Positions 22,209 to 34,000 of a stretch of DNA of 64,000 bases are shown piece by piece. The notes beneath the pieces are model-generated. The model had not been told where the DNA came from, ran no database searches, and saw nothing but the letters and a program-made list of their open reading frames with translations. The translations under genes were made by a program, and so were the position numbers. Within the stretch, counting starts at the first letter, position 1. Every line of letters begins with the position of its first letter. This stretch comes from Saposhnikovia divaricata (taxonomy: Eukaryota; Streptophyta; Magnoliopsida; Apiales; Apiaceae), in NCBI GenBank assembly GCA_036435485.1, contig CM071597.1, positions 54,171,881 to 54,235,880 on the forward strand, written 5' to 3'.

Positions 22209-25200
22209 TCAGAAACTTTCACAGTTTACCATTCCCAATTCATTCACCAATTTTGTAAAAGTAGCTTCAGGTAGTGGCTTGGTGAATATATCAGCTAGCT
22301 GCTGATCAGTAGGAACAAAGTGAAGTTCGATTGTCCCTTCCAGTACTTGTTCTCTTATAAAATGATATCTGATACTGATGTGTTTAGTAAGAGAATGTTG
22401 AACTGGATTTCCTGTCATAGCAATAGCACTTTGGTTATCACAATAAATAGGTATTTTTGAATATGACAAACCATATTCCATTAGATGATTTCTCATCCAC
22501 ATGATCTGAGCATAATAGCTTCCTGCAGCTATGTACTCAGCTTCTGCAGTTGACGTGGATATAGACTTTTGCTTTTTACTAAACCAAGAAACTAGTCTTC
22601 CTCCAAGAAACTGACAACTGCCTAAAGTACTTTTCCTGTCTATTTTGCATCCTGCAAAATCAGCATCTGAGTAACCACATAGATTAAAGTCAGACTCTCT
22701 AGCATACCAAAGACCAAGTGAAGGAGTGCCTTTCAAGTATCTGAAAATCCTTTTAATAGCAATGAGATGTGGTTCTCTGGGGTTTGCCTGAAATCTTGCA
22801 CATAGACAGGTTGCATACATGATATCTGGTCTGCTTGCTGTTAGATACAAAAGTGAGCCTATCATACCTCTGTAGTTAGTTACATCTACCTCAATACCTT
22901 GATTAGGATCAAGCTTTGTAGCTGTAGCTATGGGAGTTGTAGCAGTAGCACTGTCTTGCATATTAAACTTCTTTAATAGATTCTTTGTGTACTTTGACTG
23001 ATTGATAAAAATTCCATCATCAGTCTGTTTAACTTGCAGACCTAAGAAATAGCTCATTTCTCCCATCATGCTCATTTGACATCTAGATTGCATCAGCTTT
23101 GAAAACTTCTCACACAATTTGGGGTTAGTTGACCCAAAAATGATATTATCAACATAAATCTGAACTAACAGCAAGTCCTTCCCATGATTCAAATAAAACA
23201 AGGTTTTATCAATTGTACCTCTTTTGAAACCACTTTCCAGTAAAAATTGAGCCAGAGTTTCATACCAGGCTCTTGGAGCTTACTTTAGTCCATACAGTGC
23301 TTTATCCAATCTATAGACATGATCTGGATATTTAGGATCAATGAAACCAGGAGGTTGTTCAACATATACCTCCTCTTCCAATTCTCCATTCAGAAAAGTA
23401 ATTTTAACATCCATCTGGAAAACTTTGAATTGCTTATGAGCTGCATATGCCAGAAAAATTCTGATGGCTTCTAGCCTTGCAACAGGAGCAAAAGTCTCAT
23501 CATAGTCTATTCCTTCTTGTTGAGAGTACCCTTTTGCAACTAGTCTTGCTTTATTTCTCACAATAGTGCCATCTGAATCTGTCTTATTTCTGAACACCCA
23601 CTTTGTACCAACAATTGATCTACCCTTTGGCCTTGTTACAAGTTTCCAAACTTCATTTCTTTCGAATTCATTTAGTTCTTCTTGCATTGCTGTAACCCAA
23701 TCAGCATCCTTGAGTGCATCTTCAACCTTTTTAGGCTCCTCCTTTGACAGAAAATTATTATAGAGACATTCATTTTGTGTTGCACTTCTGGTTTTAACAC
23801 CTGCATCAGGATTCCCAATAATTAAATCAGGAGTATGGCTTTTGGTCCATTTCCTTGCTGATGGTAAATCATTTCTTGAGTTGGATGCTCCTCCTTGATT
23901 GGCGTTATCTTCAAAAGAACTAGAATTATTAGAAGCTCCCCCTGAGATAGTGTTATCTCCTCCTGAAGTACTGTCAGGATTATCACTTGAATATGTTTCT
24001 GATGATTCTCCTCCTGATGTTTGAGTTGAATCAGTACTGATGGTATTTTGCTGTTGCTCCCCCTCAACATTTTCATTATTTGAATCATCATCAGTAACTG
24101 GTGTTTCGCCAGGCATTGGTCGATCATCAGGATCTGATGGGGTATCAGTATCTGAGATTACTTCATCAGAATTCTTGGTAGCTTCATTCGCAAAGAACAA
24201 ACTGTCATGTGAGTCTTCAGCAATTCCTGTTATCTTCTTATCATCAAAAGAAACATTGATAGACTCCATGACTGTCCTTGTTCTCAGGTTGTATACTTTA
24301 AAGGCTCTTGAAGTTGGATAACCAATAAAAATGGCCTCATCAGCTTTGGTTTCAAATTTTCCTAGCTGTTCAGGATGAGGTCTAAGAACAAAGCACTTGC
24401 AACCAAACACATGCAAATGTTTCAGACTCGGCTTCTTCTCTTTAATCATTTGATAAAGAGTGACACCATGTCTGTTGATTAGAGTAATGTTCTGAGTGTA
24501 GCATGCTGTGTTGACTGCTTCTGCCCAGAAATATGTAGGTAATTTAGCTTCCTCCAACATTGTTCTGCCAGCTTCAATAAGAGTTCTGTTCTTTCTTTCA
24601 ACTACTCCATTTTGTTGAGGTGTGCCAGGAGCAGAAAATTGTTGAACTATTCCTTTGTATTTGCAGAACTCTTCCATTACAGAATTCTTGAATTCAGTTC
24701 CATTATCACTTCTTAGAATATTGACTTTGTACTTTGTGCCAGTTTCGATGAGTTTTACGTGGTCCAAAAGTATCTCAGCTGTTTCATCTTTTCTGTGCAG
24801 AAAATACACCCACGTAAATCTAGTATATTCATCAACAATGACTAGAGTATACCTCTTCTTACTGATGGACATAACATTGACTGGTCCAAACAAGTCAAGA
24901 TGTAACATGTGATATGGTTCATCAATTGAGGATTCAGATTTACTCTTGAATGATGTCCTTCTCTGTTTAGCCTTCTGACAAGCATCACAGAGTCCATCAG
25001 GAGTATATAAAGCCTTTGGTAATCCTCTTACCAAATCTTTCTTAACCAACTCATTGATGTTGTTGAAGTTGAGATGAGAAAGCTTCTTGTGCCAATTCCA
25101 ACTTTCATCTACTGTTTCTTTACTGATGAGACATGTTGAGGGACCATCAGTATTGGTGTAGACATTGGCTTCATAAATGTTACCACGTCTTTGACCAGTC

Positions 25201-25514
25201 AAAACAGTCCTTCCAGATGTTTTACTGATCACTTCAAAGTGAGTATCATTGAAGTCGACATGATAACCTCTGTCTGTGATTTGACTCACACTAAGCAGAT
25301 TGTGTTTGAGTCCATTCACCAGAGCTACTTTTTCAATGATGACATTTCCAATGATTATATTGCCATATCCCAAAGTTTGTCCAATGTTTCCATCTCCATA
25401 AGACACTGTTGGGCCAGCTTTCTCCTCAAATTCTGATAGCAAGGTTTTGTTTCCCGTCATGTGCACAGAGCATCCACTATCCATGACTAACACATTTTTC
25501 TTTTTACCCTGCAA
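22209..25514 (-). pseudogene. pol of element A: protease, integrase, reverse transcriptase, RNase H
   Basis: One frame of about 1,102 codons has a single TAA at 23,280-23,282. Domains in order are: aspartic protease (DSGCSVHMTG); integrase HHCC (WHKKLSHLNF, CDACQKAK) and DDE core (HLDLFGP, LRSDNGTEF, NGVVERKN); reverse transcriptase (VFQMDVK, then YVDN where element E has YVDD); and copia RNase H (GYSDADFAG, AEAEYIA, CDNQSA). The TAA lies where E reads Q in YGLKQAPRAW. The stop plus the YVDD-to-YVDN change mean no active reverse transcriptase. The first pol codon is preceded in frame by a TGA, so pol cannot be reached from gag by simple frameshift. A 3' splice-like site lies at 25,509. Confidence 0.9.
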
Positions 25515-25558
25515 TCAGAAACACAAAGAGCTCAGTTAGGATTTTTAAGAACCCACAC
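25509..25558 (-). other. Possible 50-nt intron between gag and pol of element A
   Basis: On the minus strand a GT at 25,558, after a complete gag codon, and a TTTCTGATTGCAG acceptor ending at 25,509 bracket the gag stop. Removing the segment would join the gag and pol frames exactly. Element E has the same layout at 38,429-38,478. The size is short for a plant intron. Confidence 0.35.
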
Positions 25559-27859
25559 TTGTTGGGTTCTTTTTGCATGCAATTTAACACTTTTAGCAGC
25601 AGAAGTCTTTTTAACAAAAGCAGTTCTGTCAGATTTAAATCCATTAGAATTTGCTTTGTCATTATCAGAATTAATAGATGCATGCTTAGTATTCAGACTC
25701 TTTGTTCTACCAGAATTTGCACTTTTATTAAATTTTGGCAAGGGATCATAATAGTTGTAGTACAAACTATGGTATTCTTCACATGTATAGATAGAATGCC
25801 ATTTACTGCCACAGTGAAAACAAGGATTCTGTGGTTTATAAAATACTGATCTATTCCTAATGTCAGACTTAGGAACTACAGTAGCCTTCTTTTTACTCCT
25901 CCTGCAATCAATAGCAAGATGATTAGAGTTACCACAATTAAAGCATGTTTTCCTTGGTGCATTTGGAATATACTTATAATTATTCTTTTTGTTTATTCCA
26001 ATTTTACCATTTCTATTCCTCTTAGCAGTTGTGGTTTTCTCTCTATCTGTCATTTCACAGATTCTGTCTCTGAGTTGTTTCTTAGACAAAAGATCTATAT
26101 TTTTGACAGACTTAGACTTAGAATTTTGTGTAGAAGTAGATCCCTTTTCTAAAGTAGAGTTGGGATCTTCTGGATACACGTACTTGACAGGTTTTAATTT
26201 GGTCTTTGTTCTGACCATTACATGTCTATAGGTTTTTGGATTTGTTGACTCATTCACAACAACTCTTCCTGATTTAGTTGTTTCAGCAGTAACAACTTTA
26301 CCTTTATTTTTCTTTTTGTCCTCTGGTTTATAACCTAGACCTTCTTTCCAGTTCTTATCTGTGATAAGATCGTGTGTTTTCTTTCCAGAGTGTGTCCAGG
26401 TTCTGAGTTTCTCATTAGCTTCATTAAGTTCCTTTTCAAGTGCAGTACATTTAAACTCCATTTCTAGCTTCATGTGCTTAGCCTTATCACATTCATTTTG
26501 TGCTTCTTCCATGAAGAGTAACTCAGCTTCTAGATGATCATTTCTTTTAGTCAATTCTGACATCTCAGATATTATTCTAGCATTTTCAAGAGATTGACTT
26601 TTAAATCTAATATGCAGAGACTTTAAGAAAGATCTTAACTCAGAGACATTATCAGTATCAAAATCAAAAACAACTTCAGGTACCTTATTTTCAGGAGCTG
26701 CAATCTCATCCACATTTGCCATTAATGCATAGTTCACTTTTTCCTCTTCAGAGTCTGAGGAAGAGTCCATCCAATCCTTGCTAGATGAGATTAGAGCTTT
26801 GGTTTTGGTCTTTTTGCATTCAGTTGCAAAGTGACCCATTCCATCACAGTTGTAGCATTTGTCTTTTGACTTGTCAAATTTGCTGCCTTTGCTTTCATTC
26901 TTCTTGTACCTGTTCTTGTCAGTATTGACAGGTTTCTTCTGAAAGTTGCCTTGTCTCTTAGCCTTTCTGAACTTCATCTTCTTGAAACCCTTGACTATCA
27001 TAGCAACCATTTCCATCATATCAGAATTAGTAGAATCATCATCAGTATCAGTATCAGGATTTGCATCAGGATTTGATGATGAGTCATCAATATTGGACTT
27101 AACGACTCTACTTCTCCTTCTTGGAACCTCCACGCTTTTTCCTTTTGATTTTGATTCAGCATTCAAAGCAACAGCCTTTGCTTTGTTGATATTCTTATTC
27201 TTCCTCTGTTGAACCTCAAGATCATGGGTTCTTAGCATCCCGTAGACTTCATCAAGAGATACAGTATTAAGATCATACTGATGCCTAATGATAGAGGTTT
27301 GAGTATCCCACTCCACAGGCAGAGCTCTAAGAAACTTGGTATTTGAGTCTTCTGGATCATACTCTTTACCCACCAGAGATAGATTATTCAATAGTGTCAG
27401 AAATATATCATACAGATCAGTGAGACTCTCATCAGATTTTGCATCAAACTGCTCATACTCCTGAATCAACAGAGCCCTTCTGTTTCTTTTGATAGATTTA
27501 GTACCCTGGCATTGAGTCTCCAAAGTTTCCCAGATTTCCTTAGCAGTTTTACATGCTATCATTCTATTTGACATGACAGCATCAAGGCTAGTATGAAGAA
27601 TGTTCTTCACCTTTGCATCTCTGAGTACTTCAGCCTTTTCCTCAGGAGTCCATTCAGCCTTTGTCTTCTGAACATAGTGCTCAGGTATAGTATCTGTTCT
27701 AGCAACCAGTCTTTTAGGGATATATGGTCCATCGTATATTCGATCAAGATAGTTAGGATCAGTTGCCTCCAGATACATCAACATCTTTACCCTCCATGTG
27801 GGGTATTCAGCCTTTTTGAGAACAGGGATTTTAATACTTTCATACTTGCTTGTCGACAT
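25532..27859 (-). CDS. gag of element A (775 residues)
   Basis: It is intact from the ATG at 27,859 to a TGA at 25,532. The N-terminal third is the copia gag/UBN2-like core (YPTWRVKMLMYLEATDPNYL, AKEIWETLETQCQGT). Three CCHC knuckles follow at residues about 333-346 (CYNCDGMGHFATEC), 638-651 (CFNCGNSNHLAIDC) and 679-692 (CFHCGSKWHSIYTC), with a coiled coil between the first and second (about 410-490). A large multi-knuckle gag is typical of sireviruses. The ORF begins 34 bp inside the primer site and is likely translated from the LTR transcript as the nucleocapsid. It is the only fully open retroelement gene in A; a 772-residue homologue lies in E. Confidence 0.9.
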   Translation of the reverse strand: MSTSKYESIKIPVLKKAEYPTWRVKMLMYLEATDPNYLDRIYDGPYIPKRLVARTDTIPEHYVQKTKAEWTPEEKAEVLRDAKVKNILHTSLDAVMSNRMIACKTAKEIWETLETQCQGTKSIKRNRRALLIQEYEQFDAKSDESLTDLYDIFLTLLNNLSLVGKEYDPEDSNTKFLRALPVEWDTQTSIIRHQYDLNTVSLDEVYGMLRTHDLEVQQRKNKNINKAKAVALNAESKSKGKSVEVPRRRSRVVKSNIDDSSSNPDANPDTDTDDDSTNSDMMEMVAMIVKGFKKMKFRKAKRQGNFQKKPVNTDKNRYKKNESKGSKFDKSKDKCYNCDGMGHFATECKKTKTKALISSSKDWMDSSSDSEEEKVNYALMANVDEIAAPENKVPEVVFDFDTDNVSELRSFLKSLHIRFKSQSLENARIISEMSELTKRNDHLEAELLFMEEAQNECDKAKHMKLEMEFKCTALEKELNEANEKLRTWTHSGKKTHDLITDKNWKEGLGYKPEDKKKNKGKVVTAETTKSGRVVVNESTNPKTYRHVMVRTKTKLKPVKYVYPEDPNSTLEKGSTSTQNSKSKSVKNIDLLSKKQLRDRICEMTDREKTTTAKRNRNGKIGINKKNNYKYIPNAPRKTCFNCGNSNHLAIDCRRSKKKATVVPKSDIRNRSVFYKPQNPCFHCGSKWHSIYTCEEYHSLYYNYYDPLPKFNKSANSGRTKSLNTKHASINSDNDKANSNGFKSDRTAFVKKTSAAKSVKLHAKRTQQVWVLKNPN

Positions 27860-27893
27860 GTTAAGATCGTTTCTGATTGTAGCAAATCAGTTT

Positions 27894-27905
27894 GCTCTGA
27901 TACCA
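27894..27905 (-). promoter_or_regulatory. Primer binding site of element A
   Basis: The minus strand reads TGGTATCAGAGC (initiator tRNA-Met), two bases from the 5' LTR end. Confidence 0.9.
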
Positions 27906-27907
27906 AT

Positions 27908-28410
27908 TGTTGCCCAGTAATTAACAATTGTAGAAGGGGGGTTGAATACAATTGTATAAGATTTTCGACTTAAACAGAAATAATAACACAAGTATGAATA
28001 TATAATAGCTTTATTAACTCTGATATAAAACTGTTACAAACTCTCTCTAGAAATTCTTATGTTCTTGAGAACTGCTAGGTTACAAGATAATTCGTGTAAG
28101 CGATTACAGTTAAGTAAAACCTAAAATGTGTTTATATACAGTACACAGATACACTATCAATTACAAGATATATCAAATCAATTACATACGTTTCTTAATA
28201 CATATCTTGAATGATAGTTGCATTCCTACAAATCAGGAACCGACATGTCAATCTTCCTAAATTCCTGGACTGATGTATATCCTCATGAAATCCTGATCAG
28301 CTTCCAATCCTGATGACAACACAATCCTGATGGTGCAATACTGATGACGCCAGCATCAGTATCTGATAAGTAGTCCAGGTCCTGATCATCACTTGAATCA
28401 ATATCTAACA
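27908..28410 (-). repeat. 5' LTR of element A
   Basis: It is 503 bp with TG...CA ends and pairs with 1,558-2,060. It is followed by TAACC, the target duplication. A minus-strand TATA-like word TATATAAACAC lies near 28,130. Confidence 0.93.
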
Positions 28411-28415
28411 TAACC

Positions 28416-29760
28416 TTTGCCAAAAAATACACCAGTATGTGTAATAACTACTTTATTACATTTAAAAGAAAGTTCAAATCCATTTTTAACTAAACAACTT
28501 CCACTTATTATATTTCTACGAATATCAGGAACATGATGCACTCTAGTGAGGGATAGAACACGCCCAGAAGCAAACTTCAGGTCCACGTTTCCTATTCCAC
28601 GAACTTGAGCTGCACTCGCATTCCCCATCGTCACAGTCATTCCATGAGTCTGTTGATAAGATACAAACAGAGTAATATCAGTAAAAATATGTACATTAGC
28701 TCTAGTATCAATCAACCATTCATGAGACGAATAAGTGGAAAGTAGTACAGGGTTGTAGGTTACATACCCGTTGCCAGTTTCAGAAGCAACAGCCTCACCA
28801 ACAACCATGTTAACCACAGGCCCACCAGTGGTTCCAAGCACAGTGTTAGCTTGTGCTCCCACAACAGATTTCTTAGCTTTCTTTACAGGACAGTCCTTGC
28901 TCCAATGACCAACCTGTCCACAAGACCAACATGGTTTGTTTGCCTTTGGTTTCTTAGCCTTGTTCTTGTCTTTATTAGACTTAGTGTTTTCCTTCTTAGT
29001 GACATTCTTTCTTTTTTGTCCAACAGTCACTACATTCACCTTCGAACTCCCAGCATGTTCAGTAGGCATCATATGTCCCTGCTTGGACTTGTGTTGCTCC
29101 TGCACAGAGATGTCCAACATTAGGTTTGTCCAAGTGATCTCTCCTTTCTGTCTTTTCAGGGAGAGTGCAAACTCTTCCCAAGACTTAGGGAGCTTTTCAA
29201 TCACAGACAAAACCTGAAACTTCTCAGGAAGGTCCATACCAGACTCCTTCAAAGCATGTACCAACATCTCTAACTCATGCACCTGCTCAATCATGGATTT
29301 AGAATCCACCAGTTTAAAGTCAAGGAACCTAGCCACAGAATACTTTTCCACCCTTACGAGTTAGTATTATGTGTCTGGTCAAGCTTCTCCCAAAAGAGCT
29401 TAGCAGTGTAGGAGTAAGATGAATAAACATCGAATAGTGTGTTCGCTAAAGCTGCCAGAATTGCAGCCCTAGCCACCCCATCCTTCTCCTCCCACATAGC
29501 ATAAGCCTTAACAGTTTCGGCTTTTTCCTTAACCATAACTGGTTTCTCATACTGCACCACTGGCCATAGACCCTTTACCGTTAACCATAGTTCATCTTTT
29601 TCTGCCAACGAGAAAAACCAACACCCCCACTAAATTTATCAGGCATTCCTGATAAATCAATAGGCTGTGGGAAATGGTACATGGTCCAGTCAATGGTAGA
29701 TGCAATAACACCAGACCCAGAGCTAGTCACAACAACAGGAGTTTCAGTTTCGTTAACCAT
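28416..29760 (-). pseudogene. Copia element B, gag and protease (left part)
   Basis: The start is probably the ATG at 29,760 (MVNETETPVVV). Three open pieces in shifted frames give frameshifts near 29,590 and 29,355. Domains are the copia gag core (FWEKLDQTHNT, VLSVIEKLPKSWEEF), one CCHC knuckle (CWSCGQVGHWSKDC) and a protease whose active-site motif reads DTRA instead of the usual D-S/T-G-A, so it should be inactive. The reading stops at the insertion site of element A and resumes at 1,557. The gag is smaller and has a single knuckle, unlike A, D and E. Confidence 0.85.
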
Positions 29761-31033
29761 CTTGTTAATTAACAATATATAACACAAATAATCTCTTCAA
29801 GATTGATGGATATAAATTAACTATAACAACAATGAGGCGGTGATATATATTAACAAGAACAGGCAATTAACCAAATAACGAAACAAAACACGAAGGCATA
29901 AACAATAGTATAATCAGAGACTGTAATTAACAAGAAAAATAAGAAATACTTATCTCTCACAGTAGCTTTAACAAAGACAACAAGAGAGAAGAACAACTGA
30001 GTCACCATGCCCTTCGAGAAGACTTGGCTGTTCTTGAATAGATTATTGCCCCACTTACGTTGTGATTGGGTTGCAGCAATATCACTCCTAGGATAAAACA
30101 GCACAGATCAATGGGTTCACAAATACTCCAATGATTAACAACGACCAGCACCTCAATTCGCCTGAGAATTATGTATATAATCTGTATGTGTTGAGAGAGA
30201 ACAAAGAAAGAAGAAGACAGAGAGAGTTTCTATCCTTAGGACGTATTGTACTACGTTAACGTTCTATTCTGTATGTATATAATACCAAAAAAATAAAACG
30301 TAACTGATACTCCATAAAAAGAAAGTAAATATTCTGATTTAATTTCATTAACTGCAGCATCAGGATTTATTTTTCAGTTACAGAAGCATCGGGATTGACC
30401 TTCGTCGGGATCTGATGTTCATCAGGATTGGTCAACATCAGTATCTGATCCATCAGGATTTATGTTCGTCAGGATCTAATGTTCATCAGTATTTGATCAC
30501 TGTCAGGATCTGTCCATCAGGATTTGATGTCTGACCAGGTCAAATAATCCAAGTACTGATCCAATCTGAATTACTACTGTAACAAATAAAGTCTGATTTC
30601 CTGTTAAAATAAATCAATAATCCAGGTAATAAAATTCCTCACCCAGGTCGCCTCGCGTATGCGAGACGCCGAGACATTCCCCCAAATCGCCCTTCGACCC
30701 GACCCGAGTCGTGTCGTGGCGTGGTGTGGCGAGGTGTGTGTGTGTGCGCGAGGCCTACCCTACAACCATGCACACCCACATGCCTTAGTAGTTGTGCACT
30801 ACACTTGCACATAGAGCTATATAAAGCCACTAACCTCTCATTACCAATTCTATGTGGGACTCAAGTTATTTCAATTAAATAACCCACATAACCCATTTTA
30901 AACATCCTTCTTTCAACTCAATTTATTTATGGATTACACCAAGAAAATGTCTTAGATCCAAACATGAAAGTTTAAGTCCTCATTACAAGGAACAACCTCC
31001 GCTTGTTAGTTTCCGGAAATTACATCAAGAACA
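29761..31033 (-). mobile_element. 5' LTR and leader of element B (boundaries uncertain)
   Basis: This stretch lies between B's gag and the interrupted end of element E. A likely LTR start on the minus strand is TGTTCTTGATG at 31,033, directly at the point where E's ORF stops aligning with A. Inside are a TATA box (TTTATATA, 30,818-30,825), a GT-rich run (30,727-30,750), a repeated TCAGGAT-type array (30,350-30,530) and a second TATA-like word near 30,275. I could not find the LTR's 3' end or a standard primer site. Another possible start is TGTTACAGTAG at 30,584. Confidence 0.5.
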
Positions 31034-31038
31034 TATTA

Positions 31039-34000
31039 TAAATATGCCTCAAACTTTCCATTTTCTAACACTAAGTCACCTAGCAGTATATAAGCAAACT
31101 CCTCCCCATCTGGATTAAGAGATAATTGTTCCAAACCTAGATACTCTTCTTTAATAGCAGTACCTTTCACCATTTCAACTTCTTCACCTCTTGTATTTAA
31201 ATACATGGGAGTATATTTGTCATCATACCTTGTTCCTCCATCCAGAAATCTTCGTCTGATAGTTGTGTGAATCATAGAAGACCAATTGTTGTAGACTTCT
31301 CTTTCTTTAGCACTGATACTTTTATTCTTGAGCAAATAAAGAACATATTTCAATTCTTTTCAGATTTGTACAACAGCTCATGAATAGCCATCTTCTTGAC
31401 AGTCTTGTCTTTCATGAAGTACAACAATGTCTCTACCTTCTTAGCACCAGCATGACAGTCAGCAATGATAGCAACAACTTCAAGTTTCCAAAGATGAGCA
31501 ACAGTTAACTCATCACCAATTTTGTCAACTAAAATATGTTGATGAGTTTGTGTTGTAAAAACAACTTCTGCATCATGAAATCCAATACCTCCTCTTGTTC
31601 CAGGTTCCAAACCCTTCAAACCAGATTGCATACTTGTCCACAATGGTGGAGATTCAACAGACTCAACAGATTCAGCTTCAGCAATCAATGAAGGTTCATC
31701 AGACTCAATTAGTGAAGGTCTAGTAATCAGTCCAATAGATTTGAAAACAACTGGTTCATTATAGTTGCACACTCTGTTCTTCCACTTCTTTCTTTTCTTT
31801 TCAATTACTGGTGTATAATTCTGTTAATGTTCTGGAACAGGTCTACTTCGATCATACCACAATAATCTGTTTGAACCAACCAGATCTTCCAGGTACTTTC
31901 TGGTTTCTTCAACTTCAGTATCTTTTGCTCTTTTTCTGGCATCCTTTTCTTGTCCATCAACTTCCAGATTGTGAATTTCAACCACAATAGTAAGAATCAT
32001 GACCTCAAGTTATTTCAAGATTTCAGCTTCATCAGAATCAGGAATAGCAGGTTGAGTAGTTCCAGCAGCAATATTCTGTGCTCTCACAGTAACTTTACCT
32101 CTTCTAGCTAACTCTGGTGTCTCATCAACAACTTTTTCAGGCACATTGAATTCGTTATCTGGAACCATTTCAAGAAGTAGTGGAGATTTCTTCTTCTTTA
32201 CTTTATGAGTATCTTCAGTTATCTCCTCAATTGTGATTCCACTAGACCTTGTCTGTCTTGAACTTGTTTGGACAGGCTTTCTTCCTCTGCCTCTGCTTCT
32301 ACCTCCTTTGCCTCTCCCTCTACTTGCAACAGGAGCTTCTTTCTATTTAGCAATTCCCTCAAGAATCTTCTTTTGTTCTTTTAAGATCTCTTGAGTACTC
32401 ATGTCAGAATTCTCTGCAGAGATCAAAGCCAGTGCTTCCCTAGTATGATGCTGTTGAACATTAATATCATTGTAATATACAATTTCACTCTCACCTGACT
32501 TGGAAGTAATCTTCTTAAAAAGATGTGGAGCATCTTCTATCTCAGCAATAAACAAATCCTCATCTTCTTCAGGAATTGTTGGAAGTAATTGATTCTGACC
32601 AGATAGTTGAGATTGTTCCTCTGTCAGAATTTGAGATTGCACCATTATTCTTACTGTTCTCTTCCCAGATTTAAAAACATGAGTTGACTGCTTGGTTTGA
32701 GTTTGAGACAAACTTCTCCTTGTTACCAAAGCAGCATCAGAGGTTCCTGGTGCATATGGCTGAGCACCACCATCATTTTCAGAAGTATCATCATCCTTTC
32801 TTACAACTGGATTAGGTGTGCATTTTCTTTTGACCACCTTCTCCCCCTTTTTGACATCAGAAGCATCATCAGTAGGATCAGTCAACAAGGATAAGATCAA
32901 TTGGAGAGAATCTTCAATATTAGTCATCCTTGAGGATAAAGTAACAACCTTATCTTCCAAGGTATCCATCCTTGTGGTGAAGGCAGTGCTTAAACATTGA
33001 AGCTGTTTAGCAGTGGCAATCTCAGAATAATCTTTAACAAACCGAGCATGAAATTGTTCATTATCACTCTTGATAGAGTTAATTTCATCTTTCAAACCCT
33101 TTGCCAGAATAGTTGTAGTCTTCATATGAGCTTTGAGATTAGGATCAGAAAGCTTAGTAGCTATATGACTGGAGTGAAAAAGAGCATTATTGAAATTTAT
33201 ATCAGCAGTAGGCTGATTCCACTCAATATACCATTCAGATCGCCTGAGAGCTTGAATATGTTCAAGAATAAGATCACTATAATCTCCTCTGATCTCAACT
33301 TGAGCAGCTGTAGATTTACCCATAGACTACATAAACTTACTGGATCATCCATAAGTAGATCCTAGACTTGCTTTCATTACAGCATTAAGTTGAGCTGCTT
33401 CCGGATCATTATTAGCATCATCATCATCATCATCTAAGCTATCATTAGCCTCATGAATTCTATCATCCACATTGTCTTCAGGATTCATAACTCCTTTCAA
33501 TTTTAAATCAATAGCAGATGGTACTGTTGTATCCTGAAATCCTGCATTCAGATTAGAAACAATTCCTGTATCTCTCTGTTTTTCTAAAGTGATCTCATCA
33601 CTTCTCACAACATCACCTAAGTTACTTTCAATAGTAACTCCTACCTCACTAGAAGTTTGAAACTTCTCACTCTGTTCTACCTCTCCTTTTTCCAGTTCAG
33701 GAGACTGCCTCTCTTCACTCTTCTTTTTCTCTAAGTGTCTCTTTCTCACAAGAAAAGTTCTGGCTCAACAAATTCAAAGAAATAAGAGGTGGCTGAGAGG
33801 AGTGGACTGAAGTCATACAAATAGAGGTATCCTTGTCTAAGGTCTATCTGTAATCATGCTATCAGTAGTAAAAGAAGTAGAGATGGAAGTGCTACCTGAC
33901 GAAGTAGGAAAAGATTCCATTGGTCTTGATGAGAGTGGTTGTACCAGAATAGGTTGAGTATCGTCAGGAATGGTATCAATAGTCTCATCAGAAACTATGC

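Larger units (their letters stand above)
1558..28410 (-). mobile_element. Element A: sirevirus-like copia retrotransposon carrying nested elements C and D
   Basis: Near-identical 503-bp LTRs lie at 1,558-2,060 and 27,908-28,410, both beginning TG and ending CA. The flanking 5-bp duplication is TAACC (1,553-1,557 and 28,411-28,415). Next to the right LTR is an initiator-tRNA-Met primer binding site, and next to the left LTR is a purine tract, so the element reads on the minus strand. The order is gag, protease-integrase-RT-RNase H, spacer, then a large third ORF. This order, the large gag with three CCHC knuckles and the extra 3' ORF point to the sirevirus lineage. Without elements C and D it is about 13.0 kb. 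About 14 substitutions separate the LTRs by eye. It is no longer functional, because pol has a nonsense codon and a changed catalytic aspartate. Confidence 0.92.

Noticed and set aside
25509..25558. Programmed frameshift between gag and pol
   Set aside because: The pol frame has a TGA directly before its first codon, upstream of which no shift could enter an open pol frame, and I saw no suitable slippery heptamer.
30602..31033. Solo LTR of 432 bp with TG...CA ends
   Set aside because: No matching 5-bp flanks; it is more simply part of element B's LTR.
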